A stretch of 64,000 nucleotides of DNA. Origin: Nymphaea colorata. Its lineage: Eukaryota; Streptophyta; Magnoliopsida; Nymphaeales; Nymphaeaceae. Below are positions 49,448 through 62,322 of this stretch, piece after piece. The stretch lies in NCBI RefSeq assembly GCF_008831285.2, contig NC_045139.1, positions 10,822,704 through 10,886,703 on the forward strand, given 5' to 3'. The position numbers and the translations under genes were made by a program. How positions within the stretch are numbered: position 1 is the first letter of the stretch; the number at the start of each line of letters is the position of its first letter. A model generated the notes under the pieces. The model did not search any database and was not told the DNA's origin. It worked only from the letters and a program-made list of their open reading frames with translations.

Positions 49448-49652
49448 GGAGGCATTTGATAGCCTTTAATTTGAGACCAAAGATTATTTGAAATGATTGA
49501 GAATTTTGAATCGGCAGATTTAAAGTCAGACCCTCCCTTACATCCAGCCTCAAATTCAAGGTCTTGGCCATAATCTGCAGTTCTCATCTTCTTTGCTTAT
49601 GAGTTCTTAGATCGGCCTCGGATATGAGATCTAATGTTATCAAACACACCCC
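49448..49652. mobile_element. Small MITE with GGAGGCATTTGATAGC ends
   Basis: The left end GGAGGCATTTGATAGC pairs imperfectly with the right end GTTATCAAACACACCCC. It is 205 bp, non-coding, flanked by AAA on both sides. Assignment is by inverted ends only. Confidence 0.45.
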
Positions 49653-49920
49653 AAATGATAGTGGATGGTTCATTACTAGGAGTCATGCGACCTTTTTAAA
49701 GATGGATCAAAGGCATGCAACTTTTAGCAAAACTATAAGTGCTCTCTATCTCTTCTGTTAAAAAGATCTACTTGCATGTTCTACCCCAATATCAGCATGT
49801 ACCTTCTTCGTTTGTGAGTCTAAAGGGGTATTTTTGTTATTTTCAAAAAAATAAGTATTTTTATCCTTTTGATAAAACAGAGCTTTTTTTTTCTCATTTT
49901 TGTTGAGAAATGTCTCCTTT

Positions 49921-52031
49921 TGATAGGACCTCACTCTGGAGTAGGTCTAGACGATTTCCTACAACCGATCATATCCCCAAGATCTCTTGAGGCGCCTAAG
50001 ACAAACCTGAAGAAGGAAAAACCCTACTACAAGAAATACTAACGAGTGTGAGGTCAAACAATGCAATTAAAACAAACTAGGCTAAACTGAATGGAATATA
50101 GAAAAACAACCACTAGAAATAGAGCAATGGATATGCTAAAGTCTTGCAGCCGGATCTTAGGCCAGTGGCCACCGGAGAACTACAGGAGCACAACAACTCA
50201 AATGTAAATGTTGAACTAAACACGAAATGACTCTCCTTGAATCAAACCAATAGGAAGCTTAAGGAAGACGTACCCTTCCAAGACTAACTTGGAATTTTAG
50301 CCCAGTGACCACGGGATGAAAACCAATTCCCCTGTATTTCAGCTGGAGAGTGTGAGAAATCTAGTGCTGAAGCAGGTCGGAAGGTGTATCTGTAATAATC
50401 TGCTGCCGGCAATTCCGAAGTGCCGGAAAGAACGCTTGTCCGAAGTCCAACAGAGTGTCGATGTCTCCTGCTGCAGACGACGCCGAGATGAAGGTGCAGG
50501 CACATGATGCGGACGGTGTCGCGGACGGAGTCGCCGGTAGGAGATGAAGGCTTCGCCGGATGATGGCTGGGCCTACACCCGAACTGGGCTCGGTCTAGAG
50601 CCCGGACTTAACCCTATGTGTGGTCGGCTAGGGTTGGTCTAAATAGTTGTGGTCTTGGTAGGTTTGACTAGGGTACTGGGTTTAGTCTTAGTTGACTAGG
50701 TTTAGGCCAACATGGGTAGGCACGGGTATGGTAGGCTAGATAAATTGTAATGTGGCTTAGGGGTAAAGTGGGGATAGAGAGTTTAGGGCTAGGGAATGAT
50801 GTTTCAGATGTAGAAATGGGTAAGGAATGTGGCTGTTCGGCACTCTTATTGAGTGTTGACCTAATGTGGGGGCTAAGGGGACCCGCTAGGGTGAGTTGGA
50901 GTCCAAATGTGTGGACCTCCTCACGCGCGGCTTAGGTGGCTTCTAGATGGGAAGGGGTTATGAGCAAATGTAGGAGGGATTAGGGTTGGTGGTGCGTGTA
51001 GATAGAGTCCTAAAGTTAGTAGTAGAGAGTGAACAAAAGTCTGCTCTTCAAATGCCGGCTTAAGCTGAAGAAGACCAAATGTGCACCGCCTGCCCTTCCT
51101 CGAGGAAGAATCCTTAGGCGCAATTCCCAAATGTGCCACACGATCTCCCAAGATTCTCCATGCCAAATGTTGCTGCTCCTTAGCCAGATCAAGGGCGAAT
51201 GTGTCCTCGGATTGAATATGGCCAGAAGCCCCAAATGTATGCCGGAATTATAGCAGCGGTGGCCGAAAATTTTCAGAATTTCTGGCCAGCACTAAACAAG
51301 CTTAAATGGAACTCAATTCTCACCGAATTTCTTTCTTTTTTTTCTTTTTCATGGGCTTTTCTTTTCTTTTCTTTTCTTTTCTTTTCTTTTTCTGCCCTTT
51401 CTCACTGAATTTTCTTCTTTCTTTTTCTGATTTTCTGGCGAGAATTTCAGGTAGAACCCGAGTGTGGTTTCCAGCGCTTTTTGCTTGAGTTTTGCCGGCT
51501 AATTGGAATCAACCTTCAAGGAAAAGTTCGGGAAATCTCATGGACATCCCTTATTACTCTAAGGACTAGTTTAGGGAAAGCTTCCACCGTGAAATAGGTC
51601 TGAGACTCTCGGCTGTGACTCAAGGGAATCAGGCCACTCCTTTGGCTGAGTCTTAACCCAAAATAATCCAATGGCGTTGCACAAGTTCAATTCTAAAATC
51701 TCACGCACTAACCTTTAGTTTGCTGACTTAGTCGAATGTTGCCCACCGAGAGGAGTTGCAGCCTTCCCGGAAGCAATGCTGGCCTTTATTTTTCCTTCGT
51801 GTCTAAGGAAGAATGCACCTTTGAATGCTGGAATTTAGTTGGGGAATCCATGGGGATGTTGATGATTCAAGGGCCATGGCTCACCTTGGAGATCTTCAAC
51901 CCTAATGCCGCCGGTTGAGGGGTTGGGGAAAAGAAAAAGAAAGAGGAGAGGAAGAGAGGAGACCATCGGTTCTTAGAAGCTTGCGTGAGGGGGAAAGGGA
52001 TACCAGCCGCCGCCGGCGATTTGGAGGGGTT

Positions 52032-52072
<41 letters not shown>

Positions 52073-52772
52073 AGAGATAGAGACGAGAGGAGAGAGAGTG
52101 CTCAAACTCAAATGAACTATTCTCAAAATTGCATGTGAAATCCAAATTACACAAAGTTTAAATACTAACCTAAGTGACTCGGTTCACAGATGGATCAAAC
52201 CGGTTCACTTTACCACAAAGCAAATGACTCGAGATACAAACCATCTCGGTCCACACAACTTGAAGTAAAATGTATAAGCAAATGATTATGGAATTGGGCG
52301 TATTGCCTCTATCTAATGAAATGAACCCTTGTGCTTGGTGGGCGCAAGGTGGGGGACTCTTCTGGGTTGCCACCCAAACTTCGGATTTTCCCCATAAGCC
52401 CGCTCGGCCTACTTGAGCTAAGACCATGCTCAGCGGAGACTCTCTACCGAGGTTCATTCTAGACCACCACTAGGACTTGGGTCAAGACCGACACTAGAAT
52501 GGACTAGTCATAAACCGGAGCTAAGACTTTCAATTTGGCCTTCCTTGGTTGAATCCGCTCCCAAGTGCTGGCCTTCTCTGGATGCATCCGGACCTAGAGC
52601 CTTTGCATCTTCGCCCTTGCCACCCACTGCTTGTGCACTAAGTCCTGGTTTAGCCTCCCTTGCTGTCACAGTGCCTTGCTCATCCTGTAGTTCCAGTCCT
52701 TCAGCCCTAGCTCGACTGCTCTCGCCGTGTTCAAACACGCTTCTAGAAGGAGGCCTAGGTAGACCTGTATCA
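49921..52772. mobile_element. Probable solo LTR (2.85 kb), TSD CCTTT
   Basis: Begins TGATAGGACC and ends CCTGTATCA, so the outermost five bases are inverted (TGATA/TATCA). CCTTT is present on both outer sides (49,916-49,920 and 52,773-52,777). No internal coding domains or second LTR are found, which fits a solo LTR left after recombination between two LTRs. The sequence is more GC-rich than its surroundings, with pyrimidine tracts at 51,330-51,430 and a GA run at 52,033-52,064. The length would fit a large Ty3/gypsy-type LTR; the superfamily is not shown by the sequence. Confidence 0.6.
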
Positions 52773-52777
52773 CCTTT

Positions 52778-52896
52778 TTACACCCAAATGGCATTTTCAT
52801 TAATCTTCATCGACATTTGAATTTGGACGTCGGTAAAAGTTGCTTTTCACTGACGTGCTCTTTCCCACGCGTTAGTGAATCCATCTTTTTTTAGTG
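52778..52896. mobile_element. CACTA element right-end fragment
   Basis: Contains GACGTCGGTAAAAGTTG subterminal motifs and ends GTGAATCCATCTTTTTTTAGTG, closely matching the right end of the CACTA element at 57,557-59,264. The corresponding left end was not identified; the solo LTR lies immediately to the left. Confidence 0.6.
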
Positions 52897-53898
52897 ATTC
52901 TTTGTTAACCCTAAGACGCTGCCTTGGTGTTAACACATAAATGCATGACTTTTTTTGCTCTTTTCCAATGGCATTGCATTTCCCATCATTTAAATGTCAC
53001 TTTGAATTATGTAAATGAAAAAGGGAAAAATATTGGCCTCGTTGGAACCACTGGTAATAGTATTTGGAAAGTTTCATATTTTACTTTTATGCAAGAATGA
53101 CAGAGCTGTAATTATATTTTGTTTTGTTATCACCAAACACTTTTCTGGTGTGGAGTTTGTCTTTGGTAAAAATTAGAAAGTTTGCATTAATTAAAATTGG
53201 TTTTTGTGCTAAAAAATATCAAGTTATCTAAATGGATCAACTTCATGATAACATGAAAAAAAAAAACTATTTCTTTGCATTACTTAAAATAGGTGGTGTA
53301 TAATGACATGATTTATGCTCAAGATGGAGTTATCAAAAGTCATAGTTATTAGGAAAACAGATAGCAACTAAGCCCTCATATAACAGATTTTGATTACAAT
53401 CATTTGGGGCAGTGATCCCAATGAGATCAAGTGATGGAGATTAAATTGTAAACACAGAACTCAAGCTACTTTTTCCAGGAGACTGAAATACCCTTCAAAG
53501 GAGATTGAGTAACAGAAAAAGAGAAATGAATGAGTTTTTTTTTTTTAAACAAAAACCCTTGTCTTCTTTGAGTGGTATTTTGATTTTTGAAATTATAACT
53601 TTGCTTCTATGTTTTCAACTTAATGTCCACCTTCTAATCTCCTTGAAATCAATAGCTTAAATGATTTTCATGAAATCTAATATATAATGGTCTAGTAATT
53701 GTCTGTTTTCTTAGCTATGATTTTGTTATACCTGCCCATCAATTCATATGCTGAACATGAAAGGCAATAGATTCAAAATTTATTAAATTTTACATGCAAT
53801 TAAAAACAAACATAGATAATATCTCAAAAGCTTCAAAATAAGAAAGGTCCCTAGATTAGGTTTTCATTTCTACGTCTCTACGCCTTGAGTTCTTTTTG
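52897..53898. other. AT-rich intergenic stretch
   Basis: No gene or clear element recognised. Confidence 0.4.
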
Positions 53899-56800
53899 TG
53901 AAAGATTAGATAAGAAACAGAAAAGAAAGGAAACAGAACAAGCAGAAGAACACGAAAGTTTTAATGTGGCTTGGCCTTTCTATGAAAGATTAGATAAGAA
54001 ACGAAAAAAAAAGGAAAGAGAACAAGCAGAAGAACACAAAAGTTTTAATGTGGCTTGGTCTCTCAATTTGTGTCCATGAAGCAACTCAGCTCAACACATT
54101 TCCTATCTAGTGCCTTAGTTTTATTATTTCCTCTCATAACAAGGACAATACACTTTCTTTGGTTACTTTTATATTTACATAGATTTTTGCATCTACATTT
54201 GATAATCTTGCCTTCTCCACAAGATATTCGGTTACCTTGAAGATTTAGCCTACCAACATTGTCACCACCAACTTTTAATTTTTATCTTCAAAAGTTAACT
54301 CTTTCAGAGCCTCTCTCAAGCATATTTCTTAAGTTGAGCTTGACCCAGAAATTATTGAACTAAGACATGCTTAGAGGTTTCATTATCCCATTTGCGATTT
54401 GGTCTTCAGAAGAGAGATGTTAGATTCTTAAGTTGAGCTAATCTTGTTGCACGAGACTACAGAAGTGCTAGAAACAGTTATTTTTTGCTCATTTTGGAGA
54501 GACTGCACCAACCAGAGTTTGGCTGCAGCATCAGCTATAGCTTTGCGTTCAGCCTCTATACTTAACCTTGAAATCACACGTTGCTTTCTAGAGCTCCATG
54601 ATGTGATATTTGGTCCAAAATAAATAACATAACTAGACATTAACTTTCTTTCAATGCAACCTGCCCGGTCGGCGTCATAGCAAGCATTTATAGATCTGCC
54701 TTTAGATGCTTTGAAAACAAGCTCATACTGTAAAACAAACTTCAAATATTACAGAATTCCTTTCACTTTTCACCATAGACCATTGCATTATCGATGGCTT
54801 GTGCATGAATTGATACACACAACCGATGTGTACAATGATGAGAATGGGGATAGTTAGACATTGAAGGGTCCCCACTGTGCCTCTATATCTGTAGAGAGAG
54901 ACTTTCAAAGTCTATGTGGTCTCCAACATAAACCTTGGAAGATGAGGATAAGTTCTCAGGTATAATTTGTGTCAAGAGCTCATAGATCTTCCGACACAGA
55001 TCAAGTTGCATGCACACTTATGTGCACACAACAAGTATGCACCAAAGGGGATGGAGGATGTTTTTGAATTTTTTTTATAAAATAAATGGTAGTTTAGACT
55101 TTTTAATTTTCCATGCACAGGGCTGTGCACATAACTGGCTTCGCTTTCTACATAGTTGTGTGCCACCTTGCAGGGTCACGGTTGACCTCTTCAAAAGTTT
55201 TAGGCTTCATGTCTTCAAGCAACTCCGACATGAGAGAGCTAGAGAGCATAATGAGATGGGGGTCTTGAAGACCCTGTTCGTCTTTTGGGTTTAGAGGTTG
55301 TGACTTCATGGAGGGAGGAGAAAGTTCTTCAACTTGTTGAGATGTAGGACTGGTGACAGGTTCAATGTAAGGAGATTCAAGCCATGAAGGGACTGGAATA
55401 GGATGCGATTGATTTTCTGAATCATGTATAACATTGTTCTTTGACTGCTGAGCAAGAAAAGGGAACTCTTCTTCACTAAAAATTGCATCTCGGGAAATAA
55501 CAACTTTGTGATCTGAAATAGAATACATGTACTTATAACCATGTTACTCACTATTTTAACCCATAACATCATATGGTTGTGATCTATAATCCAGTTTATC
55601 AAAGGCAACCAAACTTTGTTAAGAATTATTGGAGTTGCTTGTTGAAAAAAGGGTAATAGAACTTTTGTTCTAAAACCACATTTTGTTCTTGTGTGTGAGG
55701 ACATGAATATCTATGTTTGATGACAACCTTGGGAAAATAAGTATCCATGACTCTGTATTCCCATCTCCTGCCACTTAGAAAGTAGATGATTCTCTTCTCA
55801 AGTAGGTTTTCAACCATAGTTTTAAATTTTTGTAACACTTCAAGTACTTCATATTTGAATTTCAATAGAAACAACTAGGAAGTAAGCAGTTATAAATATC
55901 ATGTGGTAATGAAACCTGTCAACATTAGAAACAAGGGGCAGTCCCCACAAGACAAAAATTATTATTTCAAGAGACACCGAATTACTATAGTCAATACGAC
56001 CAAATATAATTTATGCAACTTTCTAATTTGACAAGTAGAAGAAACACTGACTAGACAATCAATGAAAGCTAAATTAAAACAACTCATGCGACCTCTCTCA
56101 TGGGAACAACATCTTCCTCCATGGTAGTTGCCTTCATTGTATGATTTATATGATCCACCTTGGTTGGTGTCTTTCTCTCCAACATATTCATCAATGAAAG
56201 CTTCATGTGTGAAAAGAAGACTGAAAAGTTCAGCCATAGAAACAAGTTCAATTCATATGGTTATTCGGCCATAGAAACAAGCTCAATTCGTATTGTTATT
56301 GACACATGCAGTGAGAGTCATACTCGCTAGTGAGACCTCAAAGAATGTAGAGAGTCGAATCTTTAGTGATGCTAAGATGGTGAGCTCTTTGAATGTATTC
56401 ACTGGCACTCTTACTTCCCTTCTTCAAGCATTGAAGTTGCTCTTGAGTTGCATAATTTGGGTCCATGATTGGCAGCATAGGCATCCTTAATGCTTGGGTC
56501 CATGATTGGGCAGCAGAGGCATCCTTAATGCATGCCAAACTTCATACGAAGTTTCGAGGTTGACAATTTGGGAATATACGGGCTTAGTGAGATAAGAGAT
56601 TATTCAAATCAATAAGAGTTGATCTCGTCACTGCCAATCAACATAGTCAGGATTCACCATGTTTTTGCCACCTTTGGTGATATATTTTGTTTGTTGTGCT
56701 TTCGTATTGTCAATAAACCTCTCAAAATCATAAGATATCAACAGGGGATGAAACTACAATGCCCAAAAAACAATATAGTTTTCAGTATTCAACGTTATTG

Positions 56801-57270
56801 AAAGGAAATTTTGAAAGTTATTTGGTGCCAGCAAAGAGGGGGACAAGTTGTTGTAGAGGACCGCACATCTGTGGTACACTGGTTCTCCTCTAAGGAATTG
56901 ACAATGATCTTGATACCATGCAAAAGATTAGGGAATAAACAAAGAAGAAAGGAAAGAGAACCAAAGGAGGAATATGAAATTTTTTAACATGGTTCGATTT
57001 TTTTTATCTACATCCGTAGATCAGCCCAACTCAACACATCACTTGTTGAGTGCCTTAGTTTTATTATTTCCTCTTATAACAATATCAATACACTTTTTTT
57101 GTTTATCTTACATAGATTGGTGCTTCAACATTTTACAAGCTTGCCTTCTCCACAGGTTATTCGGTTGCCTTGGAGATTTTGCTTGCCAACGGTATCATCG
57201 CCAGATTTCTTTCCATCTTTAACTTCAACCATTAACTTTTTCACACTTCGAGGTGTTCTTTATTATACAG
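53899..57270 (-). mobile_element. Second Ty1/copia retrotransposon, internally deleted
   Basis: Related LTR sequences lie at about 53,899-54,310 and 56,919-57,270; both include GTGCCTTAGTTTTATTATTT and GCCTTCTCCACA. Beside the right LTR the minus strand has TGGTATCAAGATC, a tRNA-Met-type primer site, so this is the 5' LTR. Minus-strand domains: gag (about 56,760-56,340, EQLQCLKKGSKSASEYIQRA; VYSQIVNLETSYEVWHAL), integrase remnant (55,874-55,640, KHRYSCPHTQEQN), post-integrase (55,528-55,150, DHKVVISRDAIFSEEEFPF), RNase H (54,950-54,430, ITSWSSRKQRVISRLSIEAE). Protease and most of RT are missing. It belongs to a different copia lineage from the element at 28,765. The left LTR carries a ~85-bp tandem duplication at 53,899-54,065. 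Confidence 0.88.
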
Positions 57271-57556
57271 TAGTTGGAGATTCACAAGTATAATAGTTGG
57301 AGATTAGACAGAATCCCCTTTTAAGTGTTGTGAGTCTCGATGGTTCGTCATTGAAACAAACAATTTTTTTTATTTTCCTATTACTTGTTTCACTAGCTTC
57401 TCTACTTAATTGAGTTGTTGTCTTTCAAGAAAGTATTGTTCCCAGTATGTAAATGGAAATGGACTCAACATGTTGTTCTTATGCTAACTTATTATGGTTA
57501 TAATACTAAACATAGTGATATAAACATTAGATCAATTTTGAACATGGTATTGCACG

Positions 57557-59264
57557 CACTACAAAAAACCTAATGGAGTTTTACCAACGTTTTTTTATTG
57601 TAGGCAAACATAGTGTCGACAAAAATCATCACCGACACAAGGATCAGCACATTGGTATAGGTATCCATCACCGACACACATAACACGTAGGTAAACATTG
57701 ATTATTACCAATGTCCAAGCATGTCGGTAATAGTCTATTTTTCCTACATCTCAAGAAACATTGGTAAAAGTTTATACCGACAATTGTCCTGGACGTCGAT
57801 GCATTTTTAACCGATGTCCACTAACATCGCTTTTAATCGTTATCGACGTAAATTTATGCATCGGTGGAAGTGTTTTAATTTTTTTTTCTAATCCGCATTG
57901 GACTTTTTTTTCGAAAATCAGAAATACATGTACAAGATACCTACTTACATTTTCATGTATCAAATGAAACAAACAAAACAATTAATTGTTCATAAACCAA
58001 ACATATATGTATAGCAAATGTTTGAACTTATATTACAATACAACTAATTTGCTACAGTTCAAAGTTACAAAAACGTAAACAAATTATTGCTCTCATGGTA
58101 TTGTCATCGCCGAGCTGAAAATCATATGAAGTTTGGCGGTGTCGGCATGTCTACAATGAACATTAAAAAGATATGTTAGTTCTATCAGAAATAAAGTTTA
58201 ATCAATAGAACTGATTACATCAAATGAAATATTACGTAACTTATATCATTAAATTGTTTCGCCATAAACTGAGTAACTTGAGTCTAAAATTCTTAGGATT
58301 GCTCTAAGATTGAAAAAATTGAGATTCAAGCACAAAAACTTTATTATTCAATAACACATTTTCTTCTCAAATGGTACATATGACACTTGAATTAGAGGAT
58401 AAACCAAATTGAGAATGACTGGCACCAAGTCCCATCATTTATACACTACCATGTCTCTCCTATCCCATCACCTTGGAGTAAACGTCATTACTTTTGAATG
58501 TATCTTGTGTCTCTTCAGGCACCATTTAAAATTACTCTTTTAGTTGATTCTACAATATATGATAACACATATCATGAAGAATATAAGTATTTGAGTATAT
58601 GATAACATATATGTCATTGAAATAGAATAATGTATTTGTTCGAATGAGACAATCACAACATTGGTTTTAGGGTTGAAGTAGTTCGGGTTCTTATTGGTCC
58701 TAATAGCAATGAACAGCTCAGCATGTGATGGCTGCTCATAACTTTTCCCAAACTGTATATTGCAATTAATATAAGATATCAGTTAAGATGTGCAGTCATA
58801 TAATGAACACAAATAACATGTACTTCTTCCTTGAAATGTGCACAACTCAGTATGTTAGTTGTATGCAAGTATTTCTATTTAGCATGCACATGTGCATCTT
58901 TTTTGTTGATTTTCTAAAACGTGAAAGCACCTTAATATATGAAATAGGACGTCCAGAATATGATGTAAGTGAAAGTCATTTTTAGCGACATTTGAGTTGT
59001 GGATGTCAGTAAAAGGCAAACTTCAACGACATAATGTAACCACGCATTGGTGAATGCAGTTTTTTCCTGACGTCTTCTTTTGGACATTGGTAAAAATGTA
59101 TATTCACCGACATTTGGCACTTGACGTCGGTAAAAGTTGACTCACGAAGAAGATGTCTGTGAAAAATTATATTCACAATCATTTGGCTCTAAACATTGGT
59201 AAAAGTTGACTTTCACCAACTTGAGATTTTCCATGTGTCAGTGAATCCATCTTTTTTTGCAATG
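57557..59264. mobile_element. Non-autonomous CACTA (En/Spm-like) transposon
   Basis: Left end CACTACAAAAAACCTAATGG; right end CCATCTTTTTTTGCAATG, an imperfect inverted copy. Subterminal regions are packed with the motif GTCGGTAAAAGTT and variants in both orientations (for example 57,640-57,860 and 58,985-59,230), as usual for transposase binding arrays in this superfamily. About 1.7 kb with no transposase. The flanks ACG and ACA agree in two of three bases, so the 3-bp duplication is only partly preserved. Confidence 0.78.
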
Positions 59265-60432
59265 ACAAGCTTGAGCTTTTTCATGTTTTATAAAGATTGA
59301 GTGGCATTGCTTCTTGCCTAAATTAACAAATTAGTTAGGTATGATGCAAAATGAATCATACTTTGTTGTTGATTTGAATTTTTTGGATAGAAAATATGAA
59401 TAAGAGTTTGAATAAAAAAGGAGAAGAAACAACCCTCAACCTGCAACATATAGATGATGATGATGATTTGTTGGCTCATATAGTTTATGCTTAAATTATT
59501 GTGCGCTCGAGGAGATCTATTGGTAAGACTAGTAGTCGGAGCCCACCCCTCATTTACAAAATTGGTCTTTCAAAGGTCCACATGTAAGTGTCACCCACTT
59601 GGTGAAATGCCGCTAACTCCTGTTCTTTTATGACCGGCAAAATAAGTAAATAAAAAATGTAACTTTTTTTTAACCAAACAACTTTCCAGATGTTGCCTAA
59701 TAGCTAAATTTTAAAACTTGTCACTAAAAAATAGTCACTACATTGACATTAATGATAGCATATAGTGCGACAACAATATCTTTTGGCTTTGATGATGATT
59801 TATAGTCCTTGTAACAATGAACTTTTAAATTTTAGCAATCCGGTAAATATTTGACATCCAACAACGTTGATTTTTCTTATATAAATTGTTTTGGAATGTT
59901 AGATTAAGAAGCTAATGAGTTGAAGGAAGTTGCCTCAAGTGGGAGTTGAAGGAAGTTGCCTCAATTGGTATACAGATAACATACCAAGTTCATTTCCTGT
60001 AGGTGTTATTTATTTTCTTGAGCTGCTCAATGTGTGGAGCACAAAACCTAGTGGAAGATGCACTGCCTGCCTATCCGGACCTGAAAATAACCTTCGACCC
60101 TAGAAGTAGTTTCACCCTCGATAGTGTCGCATCCTAGGAATTCTTTTAAGCAGATATATATTTTTTTAGATCTAATTTTTTTAAATGGTTCGATCTTATA
60201 TCTAATATATATTGACATCTCTAAGTATGAAGAAGATGAGTATTTGGTAGTTTCACCCTCGAGACGAAGGAGGTCGAGAGCTTAACTTGGTGTGGAATAC
60301 TTGTTACTCACTCTGGGAAAGAGTACGTATTATTGAATGACAGAACGTCTGAAGCTCGGCAGCCGGTTGATACGGGGCCTTACTTTTCAAACACGAACCA
60401 CTGATTTCTATTTCAGTGTCCGAGATGCCTAG
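59265..60432. other. Intergenic, upstream of PPR gene
   Basis: A 25-bp tandem duplication (GTTGAAGGAAGTTGCCTCAA) is at about 59,919-59,967. No gene recognised. The PPR promoter is expected here but no convincing TATA box was chosen. Confidence 0.4.
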
Positions 60433-62322
60433 ATGCTGCAATGGAGGACGGGAGGTGAGGTCGCTCTGGTGCGCCTTCTCAAGGCTTCCTGCAAAGAGGG
60501 CGCTCTTCGAAAGGGCAAATCCGTGCACGCCGTCGCCGCAAAGCTTGCTTACGATCGATTTCTCTGCGTAGGCAACGCCCTCATTAACGTTTATGTGAGA
60601 TGCGGGAATCTAGATTCTGCCCGCAAAGTGTTCGAGGAAATTCCCGAGCGAGATGTCTTGTCGTGGACATCGCTCGTTGCGGGCTGCGCGCAAGGGGATC
60701 ATCATCGCTGTCTCACTTCCATAAGCATTTTCCGCCAGATGGTCTCTCATGGCTTCCGTCCCAACCCCTTCACCTTCGCCAGCGTGCTGAAGGCATGCGG
60801 CAAGATCCGTGATCCATCGGCGGGCAAAAGCGTGCATGGATTGATTGTCGTTTCTGGGTGTGTTCCTGACGTGGTCTTGATGAACTCTATCCTGGCCATG
60901 TATGGGAATTGTGGGTGCTTTGATGAAGCACAGAACGTATTCAACAGGATGCTCGAGCGGGATGTGATCTCTTGGAACAAGATAATTGATGCCCATGTGC
61001 AGAATGGTGACATGAAAGGAGCGCTAGAGTTCTTTCACAGGTCGCCATTTTGTGACGTCGTATCGTGGAACACCATCATCTCGGGTTATATGCATAACGG
61101 AGATGATAGGACAGCAGTGACGGTTCTCTATGATATGAAGAGGATGGGAGTGGATTTCAATGAGTTTACACTCTGCATATCCTTGGTGTTGGCAGCGAAA
61201 TTGGCTATTCTTGATCTGGGGGAACAGGTTCACTGCCAATTGTTTAGAAAGCTTGGTGGTGATTATGATTGGTACATTGGAAATTCCTTGATAGACATGT
61301 ACTGTAAATGTGGGAAGCTGGACGTTGCATTGCTAGTCTTTGAGACGAATTTTGGTGCAGCTTCCTGGAGCTCATTGGTTTCTGCTTACACTCAGAACGG
61401 GAGAAGTGAGGACGCTGTCAATCTCTTTCGTCGAATGTTGGATGAGGGTGTTCCTGTCGATAACTTCACGCTTGCAGCTGTAGCTATTGCATGTGCTGAA
61501 AGCGGCATATTGGAACAGGCTAAGCAGATCCATGCCCAAATAGTTAAGTATGCACATACCTCTGATTCAGTCATAGAGAGTTCTATGATTAACATGTACT
61601 CTAAATGTGGTAGCATAGATGACGCAAGGCTTTTGTTCAATAAAACTAAGGAACATGGTCTTGTGTCGTGGACGTCTATGATACTTGGCTGTGCATTTCA
61701 TGGCCTAGCAAGAGAGGCTATACAACTCTTTGAGAAGATGTTGAAGGAAGGTGTTAGACCAAATGAGATTAGCTTCCTTGGAGTGCTGTCAGCATGTTGC
61801 CATGCAGGGTTGTTAAATGAAGGTTGTCATTATTTCAAACTGATGCGTGAAGATTGTAGCATACTTCCAAAAATAGAACATTTCACATGCATGGTCGATC
61901 TTCTTGGTCGATTGGGGCAGTTGGAAGTAGCAGAAGAGTTCATACTGGAGAATGCCATTGGCCAAGCTGATGCCGTTTGGAAAGCATTGTTGTCTGCCTG
62001 CAGCACTCATAAGAACGTTTTGGTAGGAGAGCGAGCTTTGGGAAGACTCTTTGAACTTGAACCATGTGATGATGGATCTTATGTTATATTATCCAATATG
62101 TGGTCTACGTCAAGAAAATGGGAAAATGCAGCAGATGTAAGACAGTTGATGCAAAAGAAACAGATGAGAAAGAAACCAGGATGCTCGTGGATTGTGCTTA
62201 AGAAAGAAGCACATATATTTGTTATGGGAGACAGGTCACATCCTCAAACAGATGCGATCTACTCATCCTTAGCGTGCCTCGCTGTAGAGGCCAGTTATTA
62301 TTGTAATCCAAAGTTGCTGTGA
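60433..62322 (+). CDS. PLS-class pentatricopeptide repeat protein, E/E+ subgroup
   Basis: A single uninterrupted 629-codon frame. Tandem PPR motifs run from about residue 10 to 530, for example NALINVYVRCGNLDSARKVF, SWNKIIDAHVQNGDMKGAL and SMINMYSKCGSIDDARLLF, in the long/short pattern of plant PLS proteins. They are followed by an E domain (VWKALLSACSTHKN.., YVILSNMWS) and E+ (RKKPGCSWIVLKKEAHIFV, GDRSHPQTDAIYSSL). Such proteins bind organellar RNA site-specifically and are mainly C-to-U editing factors that recruit a DYW protein. The frame stops soon after E+, so no DYW deaminase is present. A TAG codon directly precedes the ATG, so the start cannot lie further upstream in this exon; no clear organelle transit peptide is visible before the first repeat. 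Intronless structure is typical of the family. Confidence 0.95.
   Translation: MLQWRTGGEVALVRLLKASCKEGALRKGKSVHAVAAKLAYDRFLCVGNALINVYVRCGNLDSARKVFEEIPERDVLSWTSLVAGCAQGDHHRCLTSISIFRQMVSHGFRPNPFTFASVLKACGKIRDPSAGKSVHGLIVVSGCVPDVVLMNSILAMYGNCGCFDEAQNVFNRMLERDVISWNKIIDAHVQNGDMKGALEFFHRSPFCDVVSWNTIISGYMHNGDDRTAVTVLYDMKRMGVDFNEFTLCISLVLAAKLAILDLGEQVHCQLFRKLGGDYDWYIGNSLIDMYCKCGKLDVALLVFETNFGAASWSSLVSAYTQNGRSEDAVNLFRRMLDEGVPVDNFTLAAVAIACAESGILEQAKQIHAQIVKYAHTSDSVIESSMINMYSKCGSIDDARLLFNKTKEHGLVSWTSMILGCAFHGLAREAIQLFEKMLKEGVRPNEISFLGVLSACCHAGLLNEGCHYFKLMREDCSILPKIEHFTCMVDLLGRLGQLEVAEEFILENAIGQADAVWKALLSACSTHKNVLVGERALGRLFELEPCDDGSYVILSNMWSTSRKWENAADVRQLMQKKQMRKKPGCSWIVLKKEAHIFVMGDRSHPQTDAIYSSLACLAVEASYYCNPKLL

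Noticed and set aside
60610-61013. Antisense open frames of 88-128 codons over the PPR gene
   Set aside because: Shadows of the well-supported plus-strand PPR frame.
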